Part shown: in pieces, positions 6,887-13,111 of the stretch | Numbering within the stretch: position 1 is the stretch's first letter | Layout: the number at the start of each line of letters is the position of its first letter | DNA from: an uncultured Bacteroidia bacterium | GTDB lineage: Bacteria; Bacteroidota; Bacteroidia; Bacteroidales; UBA932 | DNA length: 14,218 nt | Assembly: GCA_902767355.1 (NCBI GenBank) | Contig: CACXHG010000006.1 | Coordinates: forward strand, 1 to 14,218 | Direction of reading: 5' to 3' | Position numbers and translations under genes: made by a program | Notes under the pieces: model-generated | Databases searched by the model: none | What the model was told of the DNA's origin: nothing | What the model saw: the letters and a program-made list of their open reading frames with translations, nothing else

Positions 6887-7318
6887 ATGAGCAAGACCCC
6901 CGCCAGAATAGTCCACGAAGGCAAGATTGTCGAGATGGACAAAGAGAGCATCAGCGTAGAGATCGTAAACAAGTCGGCCTGTGCGGCCTGCCACGCAAAG
7001 GGGGTGTGCGGGGCATCCGACGAGCAGGTGAGGACCATAGTCCTGCCCCAGACGCTTGCCACAGCCACCGCCGGCTATCAGGTTGGCGACAGCGTAAAGC
7101 TGGTCCTGTCAGCGTCTTTGGGCATGAAGGCCGTGATTCTGGCCTACGGGCTGCCGCTGCTGGTGCTGCTGGTGGCCATACTTGTTTTCTCCGCCCTGAA
7201 ACTGGAGCAACTCTACGTCGGATTATTTTCTTTGGCCGCAGTTGCTGTTTATTACATAATTTTTGCTATCTTTCGGGATAAACTGGACAAAGAGTTCGTT
7301 TTCCATATAGAACAATAA
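6887..7318 (+). CDS. rseC: RseC/MucC-family membrane protein, Rnf partner
   Basis: A 143-residue inner-membrane protein of the RseC/MucC family. The N-terminal soluble domain (1-78) has the family start HEGKIVEMDKESISVEIV and the cysteine cluster SACAACHAKGVC (C32, C35, C41), followed by a short beta-rich region and two membrane spans at about 80-103 and 107-128. In E. coli, RseC acts with RsxABCDGE (the Rnf homologue) in keeping SoxR reduced and modulates the sigma-E anti-sigma system; the cysteines probably bind an Fe-S cluster or act in redox. Here it lies one base after the DUF3108 gene and 10 bases before rnfB, the arrangement expected for an Rnf accessory factor. No SoxR or sigma-E genes are visible in the window, so its regulatory output cannot be judged. 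Its 3' end seems to hold a promoter for rnf. Confidence 0.9.
   Translation: MSKTPARIVHEGKIVEMDKESISVEIVNKSACAACHAKGVCGASDEQVRTIVLPQTLATATAGYQVGDSVKLVLSASLGMKAVILAYGLPLLVLLVAILVFSALKLEQLYVGLFSLAAVAVYYIIFAIFRDKLDKEFVFHIEQ
7242..7274 (+). promoter_or_regulatory. Candidate internal promoter for rnfBCDGEA (TTG-N22-TATCTTTC)
   Basis: TATCTTTC at 7267-7274 has one mismatch to TAnnTTTG, with TTG at 7242-7244, 22 bases upstream, in an AT-rich pocket within the second membrane span of rseC. It would give a leader of about 50 nt before the GTG start of rnfB at 7329. The spacing is slightly long for the consensus. Inferred from motif, composition and position. Confidence 0.42.
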
Positions 7319-7328
7319 TTTTTCAAGC

Positions 7329-8885
7329 GTGAATCCAATACTGATTACCGTAATTATTCTTACTGCGATAGGGTTGCTGGTGGCAGCAATCCTTTTTCTC
7401 GTTGCTAAGAAGTTTAAAGTCGAGGAAGACCCCCGCATTGACGATGTGGAGGCAGCGCTCCCGGGTGCCAATTGCGGCGGATGCGGCTGTGCCGGCTGCC
7501 GTGATTTTGCCACCAAACTGGTCGCCATGGACGACCTGGGAGATGCTCTCTGCCCCGTTGGCGGGAATGAAACAATGAACAAGATTGCCGGCATCCTGGG
7601 CAAGACGGTGGCGCCTTCTGCACCAAAAGTGGCTGTGGTAAAGTGCAACGGTTCCTGCGAAAACCGCCCCACTACCACCAACTACGAAGGCTATGCCTCC
7701 TGCAAGGTGAAGGCTTCGCTCTACAGCGGCGATACAGGCTGCCGCTTCGGCTGCCTGGGCTGCGGCGACTGCACGCGCGCATGCAAGTTCGACGCCATCA
7801 AGATGGACCCTTCAACCGGTCTGCCGGTGGTGGACGAGAGCAAGTGCACCGGCTGTGGAGCCTGCAGCAAGGCCTGCCCTAAGAACGTGATCGAGATGCG
7901 CCCCAAGGGCCCGCGCGGCCTCAAGGTGGTGGTTGTCTGCAACAACACCGAGAAGGGCGCCGTGGCTCGCAAGGCCTGCAAGGCTGCCTGCATAGGCTGT
8001 GCAAAATGCGCGAAGATCTGCCCTCACGACGCCATTACCGTAGAGAACAATCTGGCTTATATCGATGCCGCCAAGTGCAAGCTCTGCACCAAGTGCGTGG
8101 ACGAGTGCCCGACCGGAGCCATCCACAAGTTTAACTTCCCCGTGCGCAAGGCCGCCGCTGCACCTGCTCCGGCGCCCGCTGCCGCTGCGGCTGAGAGACC
8201 GGCCCCGACTCCGGCGCCCGCCGCCAAGCCCGCCGCCGAGCAGCCCGCACCCAAGCCGGCAGCTGCACCGGCCGACGAAAGGCCCAAGTTCGTGCCTTCC
8301 AGGGCGGCCGTGTCCCACTCCGCATATCCCGAGACAGGCCCAGCCGCAAGGCCCAAGGCCGCTGCTAAGCCGGTAGAAATCAAGCCCGAGCCCAAGGCGG
8401 TGGCAGAACCCGCCGTGGTGGCTGCGCCGATAGTGGAAAAGACGGTCGAGGTGAAGCCTGCCGAGCCGGTGGCTGAACCCGAAGTAAAGCCGGTGGCCGA
8501 GCCCGTCGTGGAGCCCAAGGTTGAGGTGAAACCCGCCGAGCCGGTTGCCGAGGCAGCACCTGTGGCCGAGATGGCCGAAGCTCCCGCCCCCAAGCCGCGC
8601 ACGAGAAAGCCCAAGGCTGCTGCCGATGGCGAAACGCCTGCGCCCAAGAAGCGTGCTCCCCGCAAGAGCAAGGCCGCTGCCGAGGTAGCTGAGGCTGCCG
8701 CCGAAGCGCCGGCTGCCGAGATGGCCGAAGCTCCCGCATCGGTCAATCTGCTCGGAGAAGAGATTCCCGCTCCCGCACCCAAAAAACGCGCTCCCCGCAA
8801 GCCTAAGGCCGCAAAGCCCGCAGCTGCGCCGGAAGACCGCGACGATGTTATAGATCTGGACTTGTTTAGTGGAGGAGAAGCCTGA
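7329..8885 (+). CDS. rnfB: Rnf complex subunit B, iron-sulfur protein with long repetitive basic/acidic tail
   Basis: The ferredoxin-facing subunit of the Rnf complex, anchored by one N-terminal span (about 5-27) with the rest in the cytoplasm. The Fe-S domain is formed by C49, C52, C57 and C75. Then come four ferredoxin-like clusters: C138-C152 (CRFGCLGCGDCTRAC), C173-C183 (CTGCGACSKAC), C217-C231 (CKAACIGCAKCAKIC) and C250-C260 (CKLCTKCVDEC). The Fe-S part ends at about residue 270. Most Bacteroidota RnfB proteins stop near 290 residues; this one continues to 518, with a Pro/Ala-rich stretch, two copies of VEVKPAEPVAE, three basic blocks of the type PKKRAPRKxKAA and an acidic end DDVIDLDLF. 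The function of the tail is unknown. The start is GTG, as MNPILIT fits the family; it has no Shine-Dalgarno sequence. It overlaps rnfC by one base. Confidence 0.95.
   Translation: MNPILITVIILTAIGLLVAAILFLVAKKFKVEEDPRIDDVEAALPGANCGGCGCAGCRDFATKLVAMDDLGDALCPVGGNETMNKIAGILGKTVAPSAPKVAVVKCNGSCENRPTTTNYEGYASCKVKASLYSGDTGCRFGCLGCGDCTRACKFDAIKMDPSTGLPVVDESKCTGCGACSKACPKNVIEMRPKGPRGLKVVVVCNNTEKGAVARKACKAACIGCAKCAKICPHDAITVENNLAYIDAAKCKLCTKCVDECPTGAIHKFNFPVRKAAAAPAPAPAAAAAERPAPTPAPAAKPAAEQPAPKPAAAPADERPKFVPSRAAVSHSAYPETGPAARPKAAAKPVEIKPEPKAVAEPAVVAAPIVEKTVEVKPAEPVAEPEVKPVAEPVVEPKVEVKPAEPVAEAAPVAEMAEAPAPKPRTRKPKAAADGETPAPKKRAPRKSKAAAEVAEAAAEAPAAEMAEAPASVNLLGEEIPAPAPKKRAPRKPKAAKPAAAPEDRDDVIDLDLFSGGEA
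8445..8552 (+). repeat. Tandem-type repeat in rnfB tail (VEVKPAEPVAE x2)
   Basis: The 11-residue unit VEVKPAEPVAE occurs at residues 373-383 (8445-8477) and 398-408 (8520-8552), exactly 75 bases apart, with related AEPVVEPKV sequence between them. The DNA copies differ mainly at third positions, so the repeat has been kept at the protein level rather than being a fresh duplication. Confidence 0.8.
8565..8587 (+). repeat. 23-bp exact direct repeat, copy 1, in rnfB tail
   Basis: This 23-base sequence encodes most of AEMAEAPA and recurs exactly at 8715-8737, 150 bases downstream and in the same reading frame. Each copy lies next to a basic PKKRAPRK-type block, suggesting that a module of about 50 residues was duplicated within the tail. 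Confidence 0.85.
8589..8813 (+). repeat. Three basic histone-H1-like blocks in rnfB tail
   Basis: The blocks are PKPRTRKPKAA (421-431, 8589-8621), PAPKKRAPRKSKAA (437-450, 8637-8678) and PAPKKRAPRKPKAA (482-495, 8772-8813). They resemble the Lys/Pro/Ala repeats of histone H1 tails and similar bacterial DNA- or RNA-binding tails. Nucleic-acid binding is only suggested by composition. Confidence 0.75.
8715..8737 (+). repeat. 23-bp exact direct repeat, copy 2, in rnfB tail
   Basis: The second identical copy of the 23-base sequence found at 8565-8587, again encoding AEMAEAPA. The two copies are in phase, so recombination between them would delete 150 bases (50 codons) without a frameshift. Confidence 0.85.
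8871..8875 (+). promoter_or_regulatory. Shine-Dalgarno sequence of rnfC (GGAGG)
   Basis: GGAGG lies 9 bases before the rnfC ATG at 8885, inside the last codons of rnfB. It supports this start and the coupled TGATG junction. Canonical ribosome binding sites are unusual for this type of genome. Confidence 0.75.
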
Positions 8886-10222
8886 TGAAATACAAGACTT
8901 TTAAAATGGGTGGCGTCCATCCGGACGACCACAAGATTTCGAGGGATGTTGCCATAGAGCGCTTCCCCATCCCTGGCAAGGTGGCCATCTCCATGGCCCA
9001 GCACCTGGGTGCACCGGCCACGCCCTGCGTAGAAAAGGGCGACAAGGTGGTTGTCGGCCAGGTGATAGGCACCCCGACCGGCTTCGTCTCCGGATTCGTG
9101 CACTCTTCGGTGAGCGGCACGGTTACGGCAGTGGAGCCGCGCGCCGACATTGTCGGCAATATGGTGATGCATGTCTGCATCGATGTCGAGGGCGACGATT
9201 ACCAGGAAGGTATTTTTACCAGCGACCGCATAGAGCGCGAGATCAAGGGTTCTCCTGAGGAACTGCTGGAGAAAATAAAGAACGCCGGCGTTGTGGGTAT
9301 GGGCGGTGCCACTTTCCCCACTCATATCAAGCTTGCTCCGCCCAAGGACAAGAAGGCCGAGTATCTGATTATCAACGGCGCCGAGTGCGAGCCTTATGTA
9401 ACGGCCGACGACCGCCTGATGCGCGAGCATCCGCACGAGATTGTGCTGGGAGCCCGCATCATGGCGCGCGTACTCAGGGTCGAGAGCATAATTATCGCCA
9501 TTGAAGAGAACAAACCGGAGGCCTACGATGCCATCACCGACGCCTGCCTGCGCTATGTCGGCATAGAGGTGCTCCAGATGAAGAAGAAATATCCGCAGGG
9601 CGGTGAGAAGCAGCTGATAGATGCCTGCACCGGCCGCAGGGTGCCCAGCGGCGGCCTGCCCATAGACACCGGCTGCGTGGTGCAGAATGTCGCCACCGCC
9701 TATGCCGTTTATCAGGCCGTGCAGAAGAACCGTCCGCTCACGGAGAGGGTCATGACCGTCACCGGCGAGTGCCTGCCCGCTCCCAAGAACTTCCTGGTGC
9801 GCATAGGCACGCCGCTGAGCGAGATACTCGCTGCGGTGGGCGGTCTGCCCGCAGAGGCTGTCAAGGTCATCTCCGGCGGTCCCATGATGGGCAAGGCCGT
9901 GTCCAATCTGGATGCTACCACCCAGAAAGGATCTTCCTGCCTGCTGATGCTCACCGCAGAGCAGACTTCCCGCAAGCCGGAAACCGCCTGCATACGCTGC
10001 GCCCGCTGCACCCAGGCCTGCCCCATGGGTCTGGAACCCTGGCGGCTGAACCGTCTGGGCCGCGCCGGCGACATGGCAGCTCTGGAAGAAAACAAGATTT
10101 ACGACTGCATAGAGTGCGGCTGCTGCCAAAGCACCTGCCCGGCGCATATTCCGCTGCTCGATGTTGTCCGCACAAGTAAAGCCGACGTGATGAAGATCAT
10201 CCGTGCCAGGGCAAAAAAATAG
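8885..10222 (+). CDS. rnfC: Rnf complex subunit C, NADH/FMN and 4Fe-4S protein
   Basis: The peripheral cytoplasmic subunit that exchanges electrons with NAD(H). The 445 residues have the standard order: an N-terminal barrel-sandwich region (MGGVHPDDHK... to about 100), a flavin/NADH-binding domain with the glycine-rich GVVGMGGATFPTHIKL (136-150) and INGAECEPYVTADDRLMREH (163-182), a SLBB-like region (about 290-345), and two 4Fe-4S clusters: C369, C372, C375, C379 (CIRCARCTQACP) and C408, C411, C414, C418 (CIECGCCQSTCP). It lacks the Ala/Lys-rich C-terminal extension of E. coli RsxC and stops shortly after the second cluster; in this operon the long tail is on RnfB instead. ATG 8885 overlaps the rnfB stop as TGATG and has a good Shine-Dalgarno sequence. 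Confidence 0.97.
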   Translation: MKYKTFKMGGVHPDDHKISRDVAIERFPIPGKVAISMAQHLGAPATPCVEKGDKVVVGQVIGTPTGFVSGFVHSSVSGTVTAVEPRADIVGNMVMHVCIDVEGDDYQEGIFTSDRIEREIKGSPEELLEKIKNAGVVGMGGATFPTHIKLAPPKDKKAEYLIINGAECEPYVTADDRLMREHPHEIVLGARIMARVLRVESIIIAIEENKPEAYDAITDACLRYVGIEVLQMKKKYPQGGEKQLIDACTGRRVPSGGLPIDTGCVVQNVATAYAVYQAVQKNRPLTERVMTVTGECLPAPKNFLVRIGTPLSEILAAVGGLPAEAVKVISGGPMMGKAVSNLDATTQKGSSCLLMLTAEQTSRKPETACIRCARCTQACPMGLEPWRLNRLGRAGDMAALEENKIYDCIECGCCQSTCPAHIPLLDVVRTSKADVMKIIRARAKK

Positions 10223-10226
10223 GAGG
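10221..10226 (+). promoter_or_regulatory. Shine-Dalgarno sequence of rnfD (AGGAGG)
   Basis: AGGAGG overlaps the rnfC stop codon and lies 11 bases before the rnfD ATG at 10238, a slightly long but workable spacing. It supports that start and coupling to rnfC translation. Confidence 0.75.
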
Positions 10227-10237
10227 ATAAAAGAACT

Positions 10238-11215
10238 ATGGCAAAACTTACCGTTTCCCTGTCTCCGCATTTTCAAAGCCAGACGACCACAGATGTCCTG
10301 ATGAAGGACGTGCTCATTGCCCTTGCCCCCGCAGCGCTTGTCTCCATCCTTTTCTACGGCTGGCGCGCCCTGATGCTGCTGGTGGTGAGCGTAGCCACCT
10401 GCGTGCTGTGCGAATGGCTTATCTGCAAGTTTCTGATGCACAAACAGAACCCTTGTCTGTATGCTACCATACTGACAGGCGTGCTGCTGGCGCTCAACCT
10501 GCCGCCGGCTGCGCCCTGGTGGATAGCGTTCATGGGCGGCATCGCAGCCATCGCCATTGCCAAGATGTGCTTCGGCGGCCTGGGGCAGAACATCTTCAAC
10601 CCGGCCATTTTCGGCCGCGTGTTCCTGCTGGTGTCCTTCCCGGCCATAATGACTACCTGGGCGGCTCCCCACAGCTGGATAGGGGTGGATGCCTTCAGCG
10701 GCGCGACTCCCCTGGCCCAGATCAACGAGGGCTTGAGGCAGGGCCTTCCTGTAAACCAGATCATTGCCGACAACAACCTGAGCGGCTGGCACATGCTCTT
10801 TGCGCGCGCCGGCGGCAGCGTGGGTGAGATATCGGCCCTGGCCCTGATCGCAGGCTTTGTGTACCTGCTGGTGCGCAAGGTCATCAAGCCGCATATCCCC
10901 GTGGCCATAATCGGCACCGTGATAGTCGTTTCCGGCATCTTCTCGCTCATAGATCCCGCCCGCTTCACCGGCCCGCTGTTCAATGTGTTCACCGGCGGTT
11001 TGCTGCTGGGCTCGATCTTCATGGCCACCGACTATGTGACCTCGCCCATGACCACCCTCGGCATGATTATCTACGGGGTGCTCATCGGCCTGCTCACGGT
11101 GCTCATCCGCTACTTTGGTTCATATCCGGAGGGCGTTTCGTTTGCGATACTCATCGCCAACATGGCCGTTCCTCTGATAAATAAATATTGCAAGCCCAAA
11201 CGCTTTGCGGCATAA
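10238..11215 (+). CDS. rnfD: Rnf complex subunit D, membrane flavoprotein
   Basis: An integral membrane subunit of the NqrB/RnfD family, 325 residues, that carries covalent FMN and takes part in ion transport. Family signatures are SPHFQSQTTTDVLMKDVLIA near the N-terminus, NPCLYATILTGVLLALNLPP (71-90), FGGLGQNIFNPAIFGR (112-127), the flavinylation motif SGATPL with T157 as the expected FMN-bearing threonine, and FMATDYVTSPMTT (261-273). About eight to ten hydrophobic spans are visible, for example 27-67, 75-110, 124-140, 198-236 and 249-313. Attachment of FMN requires an ApbE-type transferase, whose gene is not in this window. The gene follows rnfC by 15 bases and precedes rnfG by 13. Length and motifs are normal. 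Confidence 0.97.
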   Translation: MAKLTVSLSPHFQSQTTTDVLMKDVLIALAPAALVSILFYGWRALMLLVVSVATCVLCEWLICKFLMHKQNPCLYATILTGVLLALNLPPAAPWWIAFMGGIAAIAIAKMCFGGLGQNIFNPAIFGRVFLLVSFPAIMTTWAAPHSWIGVDAFSGATPLAQINEGLRQGLPVNQIIADNNLSGWHMLFARAGGSVGEISALALIAGFVYLLVRKVIKPHIPVAIIGTVIVVSGIFSLIDPARFTGPLFNVFTGGLLLGSIFMATDYVTSPMTTLGMIIYGVLIGLLTVLIRYFGSYPEGVSFAILIANMAVPLINKYCKPKRFAA

Positions 11216-11220
11216 GGAGG
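11216..11220 (+). promoter_or_regulatory. Shine-Dalgarno sequence of rnfG (GGAGG), fixes the start
   Basis: GGAGG directly follows the rnfD stop and lies 8 bases before ATG 11229. It decides for that ATG over the in-frame TTG at 11205, which would overlap rnfD and add eight unrelated residues. Confidence 0.8.
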
Positions 11221-11228
11221 TTTACGAT

Positions 11229-11855
11229 ATGGCACAACTCGAATCTACACTTAAAAATATGCTCATCAGCCTGGGCGGCATCGCGCTTGTCTGCGCGCTG
11301 CTGCTGGCGGTGGTCAACGCTCTCACGGAGAAAAAGATTGCCAAGGTGCAGGCGGACAAGACCGCGGCGGCCATCGCCCAGGTGGTGCCCGCCTTCGACG
11401 GCTCTCCCGTGGATACCGTGGTCCTGGTCGATGCCCAGGAATATCTGGTGCACAAGGCAATGGCCGGCGACAGCATAGTGGGCTATGCAATCGAAACCGC
11501 AACCGCCGGCTTCGGCGGCCCCATCAATATGATGGTGGGCTTCTCGGCCAGCGGCGAGATCTATTCCACAGCGGTGGTTTCGCACAGCGAGACTCCCGGC
11601 CTGGGTGCCAAGATCACCGACGGCGAGAGTCACTTCCGCACCCAGTTCGAGCATAAGAATCCCGCCGATGGCTACAATCTGTCGGTGACAAAGGACGGCG
11701 GCGATGTGGATGCCATCACGGCTTCTACCATCACTTCCCGCGCCTTTACCCTGGCTGTAGCCAAGGCATACGATGTATATCTCTCTGTGGCAGGCGCACA
11801 GCCCGCCCCGGAGTTTTTTGAGCCGCAGGACGGCGAAGGAGGCAGCGATGACTAA
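11229..11855 (+). CDS. rnfG: Rnf complex subunit G, periplasmic covalent-FMN protein
   Basis: A 208-residue subunit of the NqrC/RnfG family. One N-terminal membrane span (about 10-31, ISLGGIALVCALLLAVVNAL) anchors an extracytoplasmic FMN-binding domain. Family motifs seen are GYAIETATAGFGGPINMMVGF (residues 85-105), SHSETPGLGAKI (118-129) and the flavinylation site ITASTITS, in which T167 is the expected FMN acceptor in the [ST]-G-A-[TS]-x-[TS] motif, here with Ala and Ser in the two small positions. The C-terminus ends in an acidic, Gly-rich run. ATG 11229 is chosen because of the GGAGG 8 bases upstream and the normal family N-terminus. It overlaps rnfE by 8 bases. Confidence 0.95.
   Translation: MAQLESTLKNMLISLGGIALVCALLLAVVNALTEKKIAKVQADKTAAAIAQVVPAFDGSPVDTVVLVDAQEYLVHKAMAGDSIVGYAIETATAGFGGPINMMVGFSASGEIYSTAVVSHSETPGLGAKITDGESHFRTQFEHKNPADGYNLSVTKDGGDVDAITASTITSRAFTLAVAKAYDVYLSVAGAQPAPEFFEPQDGEGGSDD
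11838..11842 (+). promoter_or_regulatory. Shine-Dalgarno sequence of rnfE (GGAGG), fixes the start
   Basis: GGAGG within the end of rnfG lies 5 bases before ATG 11848 and decides for that start; the longer reading frame from 11773 would overlap rnfG by 83 bases and add residues with no family match. Confidence 0.75.
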
Positions 11856-12432
11856 ACTCGAACTTATAAAGAAAGGTCTTATCAAAGACAACCCCACCTT
11901 TGTGCTGGTGCTGGGTATGTGCCCCACGCTGGGCACCACCACTTCGGCGCTCAACGGCATGGGCATGGGTCTGGCCACGCTGGTGGTGCTGACCCTGTCC
12001 AACATAGTGATTTCTGCCGTGGCGCGCTACATCCCTGACAAGGTCCGCATCCCGTCATATATCGTCATCATATCGGCCTTCGTGACCATTATCCAGCTGC
12101 TTATGCAGGCCTACCTGCCGTCTCTGTATGAGACCCTGGGCCTGTTTATCCCGCTCATCGTGGTCAACTGCATAGTGCTGGGCAGGGCAGAGGCTTTTGC
12201 CAACAAGAACACCGTGCTTGACTCTGCCTGCGACGGCCTCGGCATCGGCCTGGGATTCACCCTCTCGCTCACCGTGATAGGCCTCATCCGCGAGATCCTG
12301 GGCGCCGGTACCTTCTTCGGCTGGCATTTCCTGGGCGGCGACGGCATACTGGTGTTCATCCTTGCTCCGGGCGCATTCCTGGTGCTCGGCCTGCTGATGG
12401 CTCTGTTTAACAAATTAACGGGGAGGGCATAG
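11848..12432 (+). CDS. rnfE: Rnf complex subunit E, membrane protein
   Basis: A 194-residue integral membrane protein of the NqrD/RnfE family, with six hydrophobic spans. It starts MTKLELIKKGLIKDNPTFVL, followed by the signature LGMCPTLGTTTSALNGMGMG (22-41), DKVRIPSYIVIISAFVTIIQ (64-83), IPLIVVNCIVLGRAEAFANK (101-120) and GLGIGLGFTLSLTVIGLIRE (130-149). C25 and C108 are the conserved membrane cysteines that, together with those of RnfA, hold a [2Fe-2S] cluster at the subunit interface in the solved Rnf/Nqr complexes. RnfA and RnfE are inverted-topology homologues. The gene overlaps rnfG by 8 bases and precedes rnfA by 3, so expression is very likely coupled. Confidence 0.96.
   Translation: MTKLELIKKGLIKDNPTFVLVLGMCPTLGTTTSALNGMGMGLATLVVLTLSNIVISAVARYIPDKVRIPSYIVIISAFVTIIQLLMQAYLPSLYETLGLFIPLIVVNCIVLGRAEAFANKNTVLDSACDGLGIGLGFTLSLTVIGLIREILGAGTFFGWHFLGGDGILVFILAPGAFLVLGLLMALFNKLTGRA
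12422..12426 (+). promoter_or_regulatory. Shine-Dalgarno sequence of rnfA (GGAGG)
   Basis: GGAGG in the last codons of rnfE lies 9 bases before ATG 12436, an ideal spacing, and supports that start. Confidence 0.75.
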
Positions 12433-12435
12433 GCT

Positions 12436-13035
12436 ATGACAATATTTCTGATACTTATCTCGGCGATTTTCGTCAATAACATCGTCCTGGCCCAATTTCT
12501 GGGCATCTGCCCCTTCCTGGGCGTGAGCAAGCAGGTCAACACTGCCGTGGGCATGTCCCTGGCCGTGACCTTTGTGATGGCGTTGGCCACCTGCGTGACC
12601 TGGCTGCTGCAGTACTATGTGCTGGTTCCGCTCAATATGGTCTATATGCAGACGGTGACCTTCATTCTGGTCATCGCCGGCCTGGTGCAGATGGTAGAGA
12701 TCATCCTCAAGAAGATAAGCCCGGCGCTCTATCAGTCCCTGGGTATCTTCCTGCCCCTTATCACCACCAACTGCGCCGTGCTGGGCGTGGCCCTGATGGT
12801 GGTGCAGAAGCAGTTCAGCTTCGGCGGCGAGGCCCACATGCTCAACCTGGGCGAGTCGGTGGTGTTCGCCATCGCCTCCGCCATCGGTTTCGGCCTGGCC
12901 ATCACCCTCATGGCAGCCATACGCGAGCAGCTGGAAACCAGCGACGTTCCCAAACCGTTCCGTGGCGTGCCCATCGCCCTCATTACCGCAGGCATTATGG
13001 CCCTGGCCTTCATGGGCTTCTCCGGAATGGTATAG
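12436..13035 (+). CDS. rnfA: Rnf complex subunit A, membrane protein
   Basis: A 199-residue integral membrane protein of the NqrE/RnfA family, the partner of RnfE in the membrane core. It opens with IFVNNIVLAQFLGICPFLGV (11-30), the family signature with C25, and has PLITTNCAVLGVALM (107-121) with C113; these pair with C25 and C108 of RnfE to bind the [2Fe-2S] cluster. Six hydrophobic spans are visible (for example 2-20, 37-60, 70-91, 102-123, 141-162 and 179-197). Length and motifs are normal. It is the last gene of the operon: 20 bases after its stop a strong hairpin terminator begins. Confidence 0.97.
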   Translation: MTIFLILISAIFVNNIVLAQFLGICPFLGVSKQVNTAVGMSLAVTFVMALATCVTWLLQYYVLVPLNMVYMQTVTFILVIAGLVQMVEIILKKISPALYQSLGIFLPLITTNCAVLGVALMVVQKQFSFGGEAHMLNLGESVVFAIASAIGFGLAITLMAAIREQLETSDVPKPFRGVPIALITAGIMALAFMGFSGMV

Positions 13036-13055
13036 CATAGTGCCTGTATAATTAG

Positions 13056-13092
13056 AAAACCGGCTGCGGGACGTGCCTCGCAGCCGGTTTTT
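13056..13092. terminator. Bidirectional rho-independent terminator between rnfA and pnp
   Basis: The arms AAAACCGGCTGCG (13056-13068) and CGCAGCCGGTTTT (13079-13091) form a perfect 13-bp stem with a 10-base loop. A T-run follows on the plus strand, and the A-run before the stem gives a U-run on the minus strand, so it should end both the rnf transcript and the convergent pnp transcript, whose stop codon is 20 bases away. Confidence 0.92.
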
Positions 13093-13111
13093 CTATTTGT
13101 TTGGCGAAGGA

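Noticed and set aside
8057..10894. A 945-codon open frame on the minus strand opposite the rnfB tail, rnfC and rnfD
   Set aside because: Its codons are the exact complements of the rnfC and rnfD codons, so it stays open simply because those genes avoid TTA, CTA and TCA. Its product has no recognisable domain, and the Rnf genes on the other strand are certain.
11205..11228. Upstream TTG start for rnfG
   Set aside because: It would overlap rnfD and skip the well-placed GGAGG; the ATG at 11229 gives the normal family N-terminus.
11773..11847. Upstream start for rnfE, adding 25 residues
   Set aside because: The extra residues are out-of-frame rnfG sequence; ATG 11848 has its own Shine-Dalgarno sequence and the family N-terminus.
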